Below, piece by piece: positions 36,489 through 45,093 of a stretch of DNA of 45,497 nucleotides. The notes beneath the pieces are model-generated. The model had not been told where the DNA came from. It saw nothing but the letters and a program-made list of their open reading frames with translations, and searched no databases. Source of the stretch: Deltaproteobacteria bacterium (GTDB lineage: Bacteria; Myxococcota_A; Polyangia; Polyangiales; JADJMO01); NCBI GenBank assembly GCA_022843175.1, contig JALHOE010000046.1, positions 1 to 45,497 on the forward strand, given 5' to 3'. Each line of letters opens with the position of its first letter. The first letter of the stretch is position 1. A program made the translations under genes and the position numbers.

Positions 36489-37337
36489 ATGCGCGCCGCG
36501 CTCCTCGCCCTTACGCTGATCTCCTGCGGCGCCCCCGAGGAGCGCGACGACATCTCGTACGACGATCGCTTCGAGGCCACCAAGCTCGACCTCTACCTCC
36601 CGAGCGGAGAGGGACGGCGGCCCGCGGTCATGCTCGTCCACGGCGGCGCGTGGGCGTACGGCGGGCGCTGGATGATGGCCGCCACCGCGCGCAGGCTCGC
36701 GGGCAGCGGCTACGTCGCGGCGAGCATCGGCTACCGCCTGGTGCCCGACGCGCGGTTCCCGAGCTCCATTCAGGACGCCGCGTGCGCCCTCTCCTTCCTC
36801 CGCGCCCGGGCCAGCGAGTACCGCATCGATCCCGATCGGATCGCCGCGCTCGGCTACTCCGCCGGCGGTCACACCGTCGCGACCCTCGGCGTGTCGCCCA
36901 ACGATCGCTCCCTCGATCCCGACTGCGCCTCCGGCCGCACCGCCCCGCCGCGCGCGGTGATCGCCGGCGCACCCGTCGTCGACATGCACAACTTCGCCGA
37001 CTCCTCGTACATCACCGACTACATGGGCGGCGACGTCGCCGCGCGCCCGGCCGCCTACGATCTCGCGTCCCCCATCCGCCACGTGCGGAGCGGCCTGCCC
37101 CCGTTCCTCTTCGTGGTCGGCGGCGGCGACTGGTGGGTCGGCCACGACGACAGCGAGGCCATGCGCGACGCGCTCCGCTCCGCCGGCAACGACGCGCGCC
37201 TCCTCGAGATCGGCGGCGGCGGCCACGTGCTCTCGCCGGTCGCGGGCGGCACCTACGTGTGGACGCAGGCCACCGAGACGCCGGAGTCGTGGCTCGCGAT
37301 TCAGGACTTCCTCGCGCGCACGATCGGCAAGCCGTGA
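36489..37337 (+). CDS. Lipid-anchored alpha/beta hydrolase (HSL/carboxylesterase-like)
   Basis: 282 residues. Short signal with lipobox LISC. Oxyanion-hole motif HGGAW at 51-55, nucleophile S124 in GYSAGGH, candidate acid near D214, and H246 in GGGGHVL complete a likely catalytic triad. The family hydrolyses esters, often of xylan or short acyl groups; the true substrate is unknown. Its stop overlaps the next start (GTGA). Confidence 0.87.
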   Translation: MRAALLALTLISCGAPEERDDISYDDRFEATKLDLYLPSGEGRRPAVMLVHGGAWAYGGRWMMAATARRLAGSGYVAASIGYRLVPDARFPSSIQDAACALSFLRARASEYRIDPDRIAALGYSAGGHTVATLGVSPNDRSLDPDCASGRTAPPRAVIAGAPVVDMHNFADSSYITDYMGGDVAARPAAYDLASPIRHVRSGLPPFLFVVGGGDWWVGHDDSEAMRDALRSAGNDARLLEIGGGGHVLSPVAGGTYVWTQATETPESWLAIQDFLARTIGKP

Positions 37338-37879
37338 GAGCGCTGATCGTCCTCGCGATCGTGTGCGCGCCGAGCGTCGCCGCGGCCTGCTTCGAGCCCC
37401 GCCTCGGCCCGCGCAACGCGCTCTCCACGCGGCTTCCCGCGTTCTTCGCCCACGGCGCCGCCGTCCAATACGAGCGCTTCCTCCCGCTCGAGGGCAGCGT
37501 CGCGTTCGGGCTCGCGGTGCGCAAGACCGCCGGCGGCGACTTCTCGTCGACCACCGTCACCACCACCAGCGAGGCTCGCTGGTGGCCGTTCGGCGAGGGG
37601 CCGTTCGGCTGCCGCGGTCGCTACGAGATGATCGGCCTCTACGTCGGCGCGCGCCTCGACATCGGCGCCACCATGGTCCGCGACCGCCTCGACGACCGCT
37701 CGCTCGGCACCGCGTGGACGCTCGCCGGCTCGTCGTGGCTCGGCTGGCGATTCGCGATCGGCCGCGTCGAGATCACCCCGGCCGCCGCGACGATGATCCG
37801 CACCGAGCTCGGCGGCGGGCTCGATCGCTACACGACCGTCACCGCGGCCTACGACCTCACCGTCGGTTGGATGTTCTGA
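37334..37879 (+). CDS. Small secreted beta-rich protein, possible outer-membrane barrel
   Basis: 181 residues from GTG 37334. Signal peptide ends near SVAAAC. The mature part alternates hydrophobic and polar residues with aromatics and ends in Phe (TAAYDLTVGWMF), which fits a small outer-membrane barrel. It is translationally coupled to the hydrolase. Confidence 0.7.
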   Translation: MRALIVLAIVCAPSVAAACFEPRLGPRNALSTRLPAFFAHGAAVQYERFLPLEGSVAFGLAVRKTAGGDFSSTTVTTTSEARWWPFGEGPFGCRGRYEMIGLYVGARLDIGATMVRDRLDDRSLGTAWTLAGSSWLGWRFAIGRVEITPAAATMIRTELGGGLDRYTTVTAAYDLTVGWMF

Positions 37880-37974
37880 AGCCCCGATGTGGGTTGATCG
37901 TGCGCGATGCCGGCGCCCCTCGATCCGAGGACAACGCATCGCGGCCTCGACGCGACGATCCAGCGCAACCCGAT

Positions 37975-38196
37975 CTAGAACGAGCTCGCGCGCAGCACCT
38001 GGTCGTTGACCGCGAGGGAAGCGTTCGCACGCTTCGCGAGCGACGTGGCGAGCTGCAGCGCGTGCTCCTCGCGATCGTGGAGCGCGAGGGGCCAGAGCTT
38101 GTCGTCGCAGAACACCGCCCACCCGCGTCGATACGGGCGCACGTGGAAGATGTGGGGTTCGCGTTGCGCGCTGGGGAATTTGCCTGAGCGGGACAC
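37975..38196 (-). CDS. DUF2188-like small protein
   Basis: 73 residues from GTG 38196. The core IFHVRPYRRGWAVFCDDK and the following helix resemble DUF2188 (HVVP-x-GW pattern). The family function is unknown. The frame upstream remains open to 38340, but that part looks like compositional noise. Confidence 0.5.
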   Translation of the reverse strand: MSRSGKFPSAQREPHIFHVRPYRRGWAVFCDDKLWPLALHDREEHALQLATSLAKRANASLAVNDQVLRASSF

Positions 38197-38354
38197 GCAG
38201 CGGTGCTCAGCACGCCCCGTGCCCCGCTCGCGCCGCCACGCACGAGGTCGTCGCGAGCGTGCGCGGAGAGCACGGGGGGACTGTTCCGAGCCAATAATTC
38301 CAGGCGATTTCTTCGGGGCTTTACCGCCAACCAAAAGCACCCAAGGCTTCGCTC

Positions 38355-39311
38355 ATGGCCCAAACGCTCCTCGATCAGCTCTCCGCGATGACGGTCGTCG
38401 TCGCCGACACCGGTGACATCAAGTCGATCGAGAAGTTCAAGCCGCGCGACGCGACCACCAACCCGTCGCTGATCACCACCGCGGCGCAGATGCCGGAGTA
38501 TCAAGACCTCGTCGACGGCGCGCTCCGCTTCGCCGGAGACCGCGGCGTCTCGGTCGCCATCGATCGCCTGGCCGTCGACTTCGGCCTCCGCATTCAGCAG
38601 ATCATCGCCGGCCGCGTCTCCACCGAGGTCGACGCGCGCCTGTCGTTCGACACCGCGGCGACGATCGAGAAGGCGCGCTGGATCATCGCGCAGTACGAGG
38701 CCGCGGGCTCCTCGCGCGATCGCGTCCTCATCAAGATCGCGTCGACGTGGGAGGGAATCCGCGCCGCCGAGCAGCTCGAGAAGGAGGGCATCCACTGCAA
38801 CCTCACGCTGCTCTTCGGGATGCACCAGGCCGTCGCGTGCGCGGAGGCCAAGGTCACGCTCATCTCGCCGTTCGTGGGCCGCATCCTCGATTGGTACAAG
38901 AAGGACACCGGCAAGACCGAGTACGCGCCGAGCGAGGATCCGGGCGTGCAGTCCGTCACGCGGATCTACAACTACTACAAGAAGCACGGCCACAAGACCG
39001 AGGTCATGGGCGCGAGCTTCCGCAACCTCGGCGAGATCACCGAGCTCGCCGGCTGCGATCTCCTCACCATCGCGCCGAACTTCCTCGGCGAGCTCCGCGA
39101 CAAGACGGGCGAGCTGCCCCGCAAGCTCGATCCGGAGCGGGCGCGCGCATCGACCGAGCCGCGCATCGCGATGGACGAAGCCACGTTCCGCGCGATGCAC
39201 GAAGCCGATCGCATGGCGAGGGACAAGCTCGCAGAAGGGATCGACGGCTTCTCCAAGGCGCTCGTCGCGCTCGAAAAGCTGATGACCGAGCGCGCGCGCG
39301 GGGCGAAATAA
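38355..39311 (+). CDS. tal: Transaldolase
   Basis: 318 residues, normal for the TalB class. Schiff-base lysine K127 in [20 protein letters not shown]. Other conserved parts: [43 protein letters not shown] and ASFRNLGEI. It transfers dihydroxyacetone between sedoheptulose 7-phosphate and erythrose 4-phosphate in the pentose phosphate pathway. It stands alone here, without other pentose-phosphate genes. Confidence 0.96.
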   Translation: MAQTLLDQLSAMTVVVADTGDIKSIEKFKPRDATTNPSLITTAAQMPEYQDLVDGALRFAGDRGVSVAIDRLAVDFGLRIQQIIAGRVSTEVDARLSFDTAATIEKARWIIAQYEAAGSSRDRVLIKIASTWEGIRAAEQLEKEGIHCNLTLLFGMHQAVACAEAKVTLISPFVGRILDWYKKDTGKTEYAPSEDPGVQSVTRIYNYYKKHGHKTEVMGASFRNLGEITELAGCDLLTIAPNFLGELRDKTGELPRKLDPERARASTEPRIAMDEATFRAMHEADRMARDKLAEGIDGFSKALVALEKLMTERARGAK

Positions 39312-39436
39312 ATAACGCCCCCCTGGGTCGGCACCATGCCGATTCGGGAGGCGTGGTCCCCTTGAGGAGATTGCGGCCCAGTGTGGCAGCGCGCCCCGAA
39401 GCCGCAAGAGGGGATCTCGCTCGCGGTGTGCGATCC

Positions 39437-39455
39437 ATCACCCTCCAGGGGTGAT
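39437..39455 (+). terminator. Short hairpin downstream of tal
   Basis: ATCACCC pairs with GGGTGAT around a 5-nt loop, within the 227-bp gap after tal. There is no T-tract, so termination is uncertain. Nothing else in 39312-39538 is recognisable. Confidence 0.3.
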
Positions 39456-39538
39456 CCCGGGCTTCCCGCCACCTGGCTGTCTCAACCGAGTGAATCAATC
39501 GTCACCCCCGGGCGTCCAAGCGCGCCCGCACCGCGAAG

Positions 39539-40324
39539 ATGCCCGACACGTACCGCGCGCTCGACCGCACCGAGGCCTCCCTCGGCAGGCAGGTCAGCAC
39601 GCACAGCCGACTCCCGCGCGTGGGCCCGCTGCCTGCGCTGCTGTGCACGCTCGCCGCCGCGCTCTTGTGGTGGAAGGCGTCGTCGCATCCGCGCCTCGGA
39701 CTCGCCGCGTGGTTGATGACGGCGCTCGCGGTGGCCGCCGGCGTCGGACTCGCGTTCGACGTCGCGCGCAGACGCCTGTGGTCGGCCGTCAGCGTGTTCG
39801 AGCACGGCCTCCTGCTCCATCGCGCGACCGGCGCGCGCGTGCTCGCGTGGTCCGAGATCGATTCGCTGCAGCTTCGCCGCGAGAAGCGGCTGCGTCCGGG
39901 AGCCCTTGGCGTCCTGCCCGGGCTCGTCGTCCTCTCCGCCGAGACGGAGTGGCAGTGGGTTTGTCGCGTGCGGGCCGGCGGGCGGGTGGTCTTCGAGCTC
40001 GGTGAGCAGCTCGCCGAGAGCAGCGCTCTGCTCGAGACGCTCAAGCGGGAGACGGCGAGCCTCGCGGTCCCACGCATCTACGAGGAGATCCGCGACGGCG
40101 GCCGGGTGGTGCTCGGCCCGCTCGCTATCACCGAGGCTCACCTCGAGGTCGGCTCCGTCCTCGTGCCGTGGGTCGAGATCGCGGAGGTCTTCGTCGCCGG
40201 CGCGTCACTCCGCGTGCGCGACCACGACGACGTCGAGCGCGCGCGCGCTTTGGTCGAGGACATCCCCAACGTGCACGTGGTGCTGGCCCTCGCCGAGGAG
40301 CTAACGCTGCAGCATCGCGCGTAG
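39539..40324 (+). CDS. Membrane protein with PH-like domains, related to the protein at 34585-35031
   Basis: 261 residues from ATG 39539. Two hydrophobic helices near the N-terminus (LLCTLAAALLWWKASS, MTALAVAAGVGLAFDVA), then a beta-rich domain (VSVFEHGLLLHRATGARVLA, WSEIDSLQLRREKRLRPG) with a second related region after about 180 (HLEVGSVLVPWVEIAEVFVA). Likely DUF6585-like. Function unknown. Its last 24 bases overlap the opposing gene. Confidence 0.75.
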   Translation: MPDTYRALDRTEASLGRQVSTHSRLPRVGPLPALLCTLAAALLWWKASSHPRLGLAAWLMTALAVAAGVGLAFDVARRRLWSAVSVFEHGLLLHRATGARVLAWSEIDSLQLRREKRLRPGALGVLPGLVVLSAETEWQWVCRVRAGGRVVFELGEQLAESSALLETLKRETASLAVPRIYEEIRDGGRVVLGPLAITEAHLEVGSVLVPWVEIAEVFVAGASLRVRDHDDVERARALVEDIPNVHVVLALAEELTLQHRA

Positions 40325-41086
40325 CCCGTCGTACTGATAGCTGCCGACCATGACGAACCCACGGCCGGCGAACAGCGAGCGCACGTCGTCGCTCGTCGTG
40401 GGCGAGGAGGCGACGGCGATGAGCGCCTCGGTGATCAGCTCCGGCTCGGCGAGCCCGCGCGAGACCACGATGACGTCGGGCGGGATCGGCCCGGCGGTGA
40501 CGAGGATGCGCACGTCGCGCTCGGACGCCACGCGGGACCAGCCCGCGCTCTCGATGTTGCCGCGGACGGGCGCGAACGACACGTGCGTGGCGCCGGCGTC
40601 GGCGCGGCCGGAGAGCACGGCGTCGACGACCGCCTCGTGCGAGCCGGCGAAGAGCTCGCGATACGACTCCGGTCGGATGCCGAGCGAGGTCAGCTTGAGG
40701 CGCGGCAGGAGGTAGCCCGCCGCGCTCTCGCGGTCGACCCACGCAATCGTCTTGCCACGCAGATCGTCGACGTGACGCAGGGGCGATGCTGCGCCGGTGA
40801 ACACCGCGGCCGAGTAGCTCGACCCGCCCTCGCGCCAGACGCCGACCGCGATGACCACCCGCTCGGCGAGCTCGAGCTGCACCGCCGCGATGGGCGGCGC
40901 CCAGGCGACGTCGACCTCGGCCGCCACGAGCCGCTCGCGGAGCTCGGCGAACGTCGGGTACACGAACGGCGCAATCGGACGACGCATCTGGCCGCGCAAC
41001 GCGTCGCACACGCGCTGCAGCCTCGACGGCGCGGCGGGATCGCCGGAGACGATTCCGAAGCGCAGCGGCTCGCGCTCTTGCGACAT
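40301..41086 (-). CDS. PhnD/SsuA-like substrate-binding protein lacking a signal peptide
   Basis: 261 residues from ATG 41086. It resembles phosphate/phosphonate ABC-transporter binding proteins (FGIVSGDPAAPSRLQRV, VDVAWAPPIAAVQLELAERV, LRHVDDLRGKTIAWVDRESA, GSHEAVVDAVLSGRADAGAT). No signal peptide or lipobox is present, and no permease or ATPase gene is adjacent. It may be a cytoplasmic ligand sensor rather than a transport protein. Confidence 0.82.
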   Translation of the reverse strand: MSQEREPLRFGIVSGDPAAPSRLQRVCDALRGQMRRPIAPFVYPTFAELRERLVAAEVDVAWAPPIAAVQLELAERVVIAVGVWREGGSSYSAAVFTGAASPLRHVDDLRGKTIAWVDRESAAGYLLPRLKLTSLGIRPESYRELFAGSHEAVVDAVLSGRADAGATHVSFAPVRGNIESAGWSRVASERDVRILVTAGPIPPDVIVVSRGLAEPELITEALIAVASSPTTSDDVRSLFAGRGFVMVGSYQYDGLRAMLQR

Positions 41087-41135
41087 GCTCGAGCATCGCA
41101 ACACCAGCGGGCGTCGGGTGCAACGACGGTCTGAC

Positions 41136-41187
41136 AAAAAGCACCGAGCCCCGAGGACCTTGCGGTCGACTCGGGGCCCGAGGCGGT
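41136..41187 (-). terminator. Intrinsic terminator of the large mono-heme lipoprotein gene
   Basis: On the minus strand GCCCCGAG and CTCGGGGC pair, with outer CGGTG/CACCG pairs, then a T5 tract (plus-strand AAAAA at 41136-41140). It directly follows the stop at 41199. Confidence 0.75.
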
Positions 41188-41198
41188 GTGGGTTCCGA

Positions 41199-42773
41199 TC
41201 AGCTCTCGTAGTGGCCCGCGCAGACCTTACGGCCCTTGAACGGGACAACGCTGGAGGGGTTGGCGAGGAGGTTGGTCAGGTCGTTGTAGCGCGGGCCACC
41301 AACCTGAATCTCCTTCTTCACGAAGTCCGAGAGGCCCGTCTCGCGTCCACCAGCGGCCGCGGCGATCGCCGCCTGGTCGTTGGCTTCGGCCGGGTCGAGC
41401 GCGCGCGGATCGTAGACGTGGAGGAAGGTCGTGGTCGGGGCCGAGCCGGTGGCCGGCGAGACCTCGTTACGGTGGCAGCCGCCACAGGTCTGGAGCGCGA
41501 AGCCCGCACGAACGGCCTCCGGGACAACCGTCGAGGTGGTGCCGTCGTTGTAGACGAACTGCTTCACCGTGCTGGAGACGGTGCCCCACGCGGGGACGCC
41601 GCTGCCGATGTACGACGAGTTCGCGAGCCAGGCGCTCGGGATGGTGTGCGTGCCCGCCTCGACGGCGGCCGCGTTGTCGAGCATGAACTTCGCCAGCTCG
41701 TTGGAGCGGGTGCCAGTGCCGATGACCGTCGTGCCGTCCTTGCGGACGGCGACGTCGAAGTCACGGCTCGGGTCCTGCGCCATCGCGTGCTGCGCGAGCT
41801 TGCCCGCGGCGTTGATGCGGAACTCACGGAGCTCCCACAGCTTCTGCGTCGGGAAGGTCGTCCCGTCGGCCGGCTTGCACAGCCCGGTCGCGAGGATCGT
41901 GCCGTCCGGATGACAACCGGCCGCGTGCTTGAACACGACCTCGTTGGTGCGGAGCTGGTTGAGCGCGTTGCCGTTGGGACGGCGGGGATCGGCGCCGGGA
42001 CCGGCGAAGCCGTTGGTGATCAGCGCGAGGACGTTGTTGTAGCCCGCGCCGAAGGGGATCGAGCCGAGGAGGTGGAAGCGATACGCCCAGGTGAGGACGC
42101 CAAAGCTGCTCCAGATCGGCAGCGAGTACTCGAAGATCACCGTCTCCTTGACCGGCTTGCCAGCCGCGTCGAGGAGGTTGAACACGAACCGACCCTCGCC
42201 GCCGAAGCCGGGGTCGCCGGCGCTCGGGAGCTTGCGGAGGTCGGGGCGGTAGACGATGGCGACGAGGCGGAACGGCGCCTTCGCCATGTCCAGCTCGCAG
42301 CTCGCGTCCGACGCCACGCAGCCACTGGCAACACGCCACGGCTCGAGGACGAGGGTGCGAACCTTGTCACGCGACAGCGACGTGGTGACGAGGGAGTTGG
42401 GCGACTGGTCGGCAGCCCACTGCCCGAGCCACTCCGTCACGAACTGCGATGCAGCCGCTTTGCTGTCCCGCGAACCAGCGGGGAGCATGTTGTGAATCAG
42501 CCGGCCGAACGACCACGCTCCCTTGAGGTACCAACCGCTCGGGTGCTCGGGGTCGAACTGCGTCTGCGCCGGCGACTCGATAACGCTCAGATCCGTGATC
42601 ATGAGCTCCTTCTCCGTCACGACTGCGCGGAGGAGGTTCTCCTTGGACTGAGCGAGACGGTCGATCTCCGAGAAATCGGTGACCGACTCGTCCATCGTGC
42701 CCGTGCAGGCCACCGTGGCGGCCGCAAGAACACCCATAAACACACTGGACCATACGGACTTGAAACCAACCAT
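41199..42773 (-). CDS. Large lipoprotein with one c-type heme motif
   Basis: 524 residues. Signal peptide with lipobox TVAC. A single CXXCH, CGGCH at C430-H434, sits in a C-terminal domain (RAGFALQTCGGCHRNEVSPA). An isolated CH (AAGCHPDG) occurs earlier but lacks the first Cys. The middle is globular with many aromatics (FEYSLPIWSSFGVLTWAYRF). No family recognised. GGGAGG precedes the ATG. It is separated by 269 bp from the barrel gene upstream, so it probably has its own promoter, which I cannot place. Confidence 0.82.
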   Translation of the reverse strand: MVGFKSVWSSVFMGVLAAATVACTGTMDESVTDFSEIDRLAQSKENLLRAVVTEKELMITDLSVIESPAQTQFDPEHPSGWYLKGAWSFGRLIHNMLPAGSRDSKAAASQFVTEWLGQWAADQSPNSLVTTSLSRDKVRTLVLEPWRVASGCVASDASCELDMAKAPFRLVAIVYRPDLRKLPSAGDPGFGGEGRFVFNLLDAAGKPVKETVIFEYSLPIWSSFGVLTWAYRFHLLGSIPFGAGYNNVLALITNGFAGPGADPRRPNGNALNQLRTNEVVFKHAAGCHPDGTILATGLCKPADGTTFPTQKLWELREFRINAAGKLAQHAMAQDPSRDFDVAVRKDGTTVIGTGTRSNELAKFMLDNAAAVEAGTHTIPSAWLANSSYIGSGVPAWGTVSSTVKQFVYNDGTTSTVVPEAVRAGFALQTCGGCHRNEVSPATGSAPTTTFLHVYDPRALDPAEANDQAAIAAAAGGRETGLSDFVKKEIQVGGPRYNDLTNLLANPSSVVPFKGRKVCAGHYES

Positions 42774-43020
42774 GGGAGCCTCCCGAAGGGGCGAGTTGAG
42801 GTGGTCTCAGCCTTCGCAAGATGTGGTCCACGGAAGAGTTCACCCGCAGGTTCGTCCGCTCGAGCTCGCATGCCGAGGTGGGTGTCGAACCTCACGGGGC
42901 AAAGCGTGCAGTTTCTGAACTGCGCTCGATGTACGCCATTTCCGCTGCGTTCATCCACTCGCGCACCGCGGGTCTGATGATTTTTCTCAGCGGCTATGAC
43001 AGCTCGGTCACGGAGATGGG

Positions 43021-43036
43021 GTGCGCGAATGCGCAC
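43021..43036 (-). terminator. Small hairpin after the barrel gene
   Basis: GTGCGC pairs with GCGCAC around a 4-nt loop, 7 bp past the barrel stop. No T-tract, so only a possible terminator. The rest of 42774-43020 is A/T-richer but shows no recognisable promoter. Confidence 0.35.
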
Positions 43037-43042
43037 GCGCTC

Positions 43043-44206
43043 TCAGTACGTGCCGACAAGACCGAGATGCATTCCGAGATCGGTGTGCCGACCATTGGGG
43101 CCGGCGTCGGAGAAGTCCCACATCTCGCCGGACACCTTCACGCGGTAGCCGGGAGCGAGGAGGAACGACATTCCGAGCGTGAGCCGCGACACCGCCGACT
43201 GGCGACGCAGCGGGCTCGCCACGACCACGTTGCCCTTGCGATAGAGCCCGTCGACGCGCGCGAGGAGATCGATCTTCGGCGTGAGCGGTTGCTCGATCTC
43301 GACGTAGGCGCCGTGCTTCACGAAGAAGTCTCCGCCGCTCGAAGGCAAGCGGTAGCGGAAGATCGTGGGATCGCTGGTGTCGAACTCCTGCCGACGCGCG
43401 AGCCACTCGGCGCGGATGTTCGTGCGATTGAGCCGCAGCGCGAAGTCGGCCCCGACGATCGTGTACGTGAGCGTGTTGGTGGGGTCGAACGTGCCGTGCA
43501 TCCCGCTGGCGCCGATCGTGAGATCGCTGGTGCTCGAGAGCTTGAGCGTGAGCGCCGCGCGGCCGCCGAGCGTGGGACGCCCGTTGTTGTCGGTGTAGTA
43601 GCTGTCGCGCGAACGGTTCGCCTGCCAGTCGAGGTCCTGCGCCGACGTGTCGCTGCGGAAGCCGTTGACCGCATAGATTGCGTAGTCGAGCTGCGCGCTC
43701 AGACCGAACCAGTGAGTGCCGTTGATCTCGAGGCCGTTGTCGGGGAACGGGCTCGGGAGCACGCCCATGTTCCACTCGCGCATCCGCAGCATGCGGCCCA
43801 TGTCGTAGGGCAGCGGCTTGCTGCTCAGGCGATGGTTGGCCGGGTCGTGGCGGAGGTTGAAGTTGCCGAACGCGGGCGAGAACCGGCCGACGCGGAAGTT
43901 CAGCTCGTCGGCGATGCGGTAGTCGAAGTGGGCCATCGGCAGCTCGAAGCCGTGGCAGCCGAAGCACATCTTCACGTTGGCCGAGAACTTGTCGCTGATG
44001 TCGATCGCGGCCTTGAGCGACGCCTCGGTCGTGAACCCGTCGAGCGGGACCTGCCGCTCGGTCGACATGGTGTTGGCCTTCGGGACGAAGTGGTAGTCGA
44101 ACTGCGCGGAGCCCGCGAAGTTGCGCTCGACCGCCGCCGCGCGACCGCCGAACAGCGCCACCGCGGCGCTCGCCACCATCGCTGCACCAAGGAGCTTGCG
44201 GCTCAC
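43043..44206 (-). CDS. Outer-membrane beta-barrel carrying a CXXCH heme motif
   Basis: 387 residues from GTG 44206, which overlaps the upstream stop (GTGA). Signal peptide GAAMVASAAVALFGGRAAA. The body is a porin-like barrel (LNFRVGRFSPAFGNFNLRHD, DLTIGASGMHGTFDPTNTLT, RLTLGMSFLLAPGYRVKVSG). A single heme motif, CFGCH at C81-H85, lies in what looks like a periplasmic turn next to the first strands. A porin-like protein with its own c-type heme is unusual. It follows two mono-heme lipoproteins and is probably cotranscribed with them. Confidence 0.82.
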   Translation of the reverse strand: MSRKLLGAAMVASAAVALFGGRAAAVERNFAGSAQFDYHFVPKANTMSTERQVPLDGFTTEASLKAAIDISDKFSANVKMCFGCHGFELPMAHFDYRIADELNFRVGRFSPAFGNFNLRHDPANHRLSSKPLPYDMGRMLRMREWNMGVLPSPFPDNGLEINGTHWFGLSAQLDYAIYAVNGFRSDTSAQDLDWQANRSRDSYYTDNNGRPTLGGRAALTLKLSSTSDLTIGASGMHGTFDPTNTLTYTIVGADFALRLNRTNIRAEWLARRQEFDTSDPTIFRYRLPSSGGDFFVKHGAYVEIEQPLTPKIDLLARVDGLYRKGNVVVASPLRRQSAVSRLTLGMSFLLAPGYRVKVSGEMWDFSDAGPNGRHTDLGMHLGLVGTY

Positions 44207-44556
44207 AGCGCGCCCTCCGAGCTCGTGTTGGCCATGCCGGCGCGCTTCTTCCGCTGCTCGGCGGAGTAGTACTTGAGGAACCTGAGGATCTGCTTCTCGT
44301 CGGCGGGCGAGATGCCGCTGCCGGGCATGCGCCGCATGCGCGCGACGTAGTACTCCCAGAAGAGATCGTCCTCGATGCCGCTCTGGAGCGGGCGGGCGAG
44401 CGAGTGGCACTTGGAGCACCGCTGCGCGAAGACGCCGTAGTCGTCACGGATCTCGCTCGGGACCTTCGAGGGGTCGAGCCCCTCTGCCTGCCCCGACGAT
44501 CCGGGGCAGCCGATGGAACCAACGGCGAGTAGGAACAGCGCGAAGAGGCGCTTCAT
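44203..44556 (-). CDS. Mono-heme cytochrome c lipoprotein
   Basis: 117 residues from ATG 44556. Lipobox SIGC. Heme motif C47-SKC-H51 and a likely axial Met at about 77 in RRMPGSG, the class I pattern. The ATG overlaps the upstream stop (ATGA), and its stop overlaps the barrel start (GTGA). Likely an electron shuttle lipid-anchored in the envelope. Confidence 0.92.
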   Translation of the reverse strand: MKRLFALFLLAVGSIGCPGSSGQAEGLDPSKVPSEIRDDYGVFAQRCSKCHSLARPLQSGIEDDLFWEYYVARMRRMPGSGISPADEKQILRFLKYYSAEQRKKRAGMANTSSEGAL

Positions 44557-45074
44557 TCGTCGTCGTCCCCTTGTGCTCCCTCGGCGATCCACTGCTCCAC
44601 GATGGCTATCTCGCCATCACCCCAAAACGGCGGCCCACTCTTCGGCATGCGGGTGCCGAACGGATAGGTGCCCTTCAGCTTCTGCACGAGCGCCGACCCG
44701 CCCGGATCTCCCGGCTTGACGATGTTCTTGCCGCTCGTTCCCCCGCCCTCGCGCAGCTTGCCGAGCGTGGAGAGGTCGAGCCCGCCGAGGTCGACGCCGA
44801 CGTGCTTGGCGGCCTTGCCGTCGTGGCACGGGTAGCAGCCCTTGGAGTCGGGATCGCTCGCCGACCGCTTGATCATCGGACGGATGTCGCGGGCGAAGCT
44901 CACCGTCGCCGCGACGCCATCGGACGCCGAGTCCGACACGCCGGTGCCGGTGTCCTTCAGGGCCGTGCGTTCGGCCTCGTTCATCGGACGTTGGTCGACG
45001 ACGGGGCTGAGGTCGAGGCATGCCGCGAGGACGAGCGGCGCGGCGAGCACGCAGGAGGCGCGAAAGACGTTCAT
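44553..45074 (-). CDS. Cytochrome c-like mono-heme lipoprotein
   Basis: 173 residues. Lipobox LAAC. Heme motif C80-YPC-H84 in KGCYPCHDGKAAKHVGVDLG, then GGSALVQKLKGTYPFGTRMP with a possible Met ligand near 142. The arrangement resembles the planctomycete-type cytochrome c domain found in many myxobacterial secreted proteins. First of three coupled genes ending with the barrel. Confidence 0.88.
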   Translation of the reverse strand: MNVFRASCVLAAPLVLAACLDLSPVVDQRPMNEAERTALKDTGTGVSDSASDGVAATVSFARDIRPMIKRSASDPDSKGCYPCHDGKAAKHVGVDLGGLDLSTLGKLREGGGTSGKNIVKPGDPGGSALVQKLKGTYPFGTRMPKSGPPFWGDGEIAIVEQWIAEGAQGDDDE

Positions 45075-45093
45075 TCGATCCTGGATGAGCAGA

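Noticed and set aside
39312-39538. A riboswitch or structured RNA after transaldolase
   Set aside because: Short hairpins occur, but no conserved riboswitch core could be recognised by eye.
42774-43042. A small gene or promoter before the large mono-heme lipoprotein
   Set aside because: No frame has convincing coding character, and no promoter boxes stand out.
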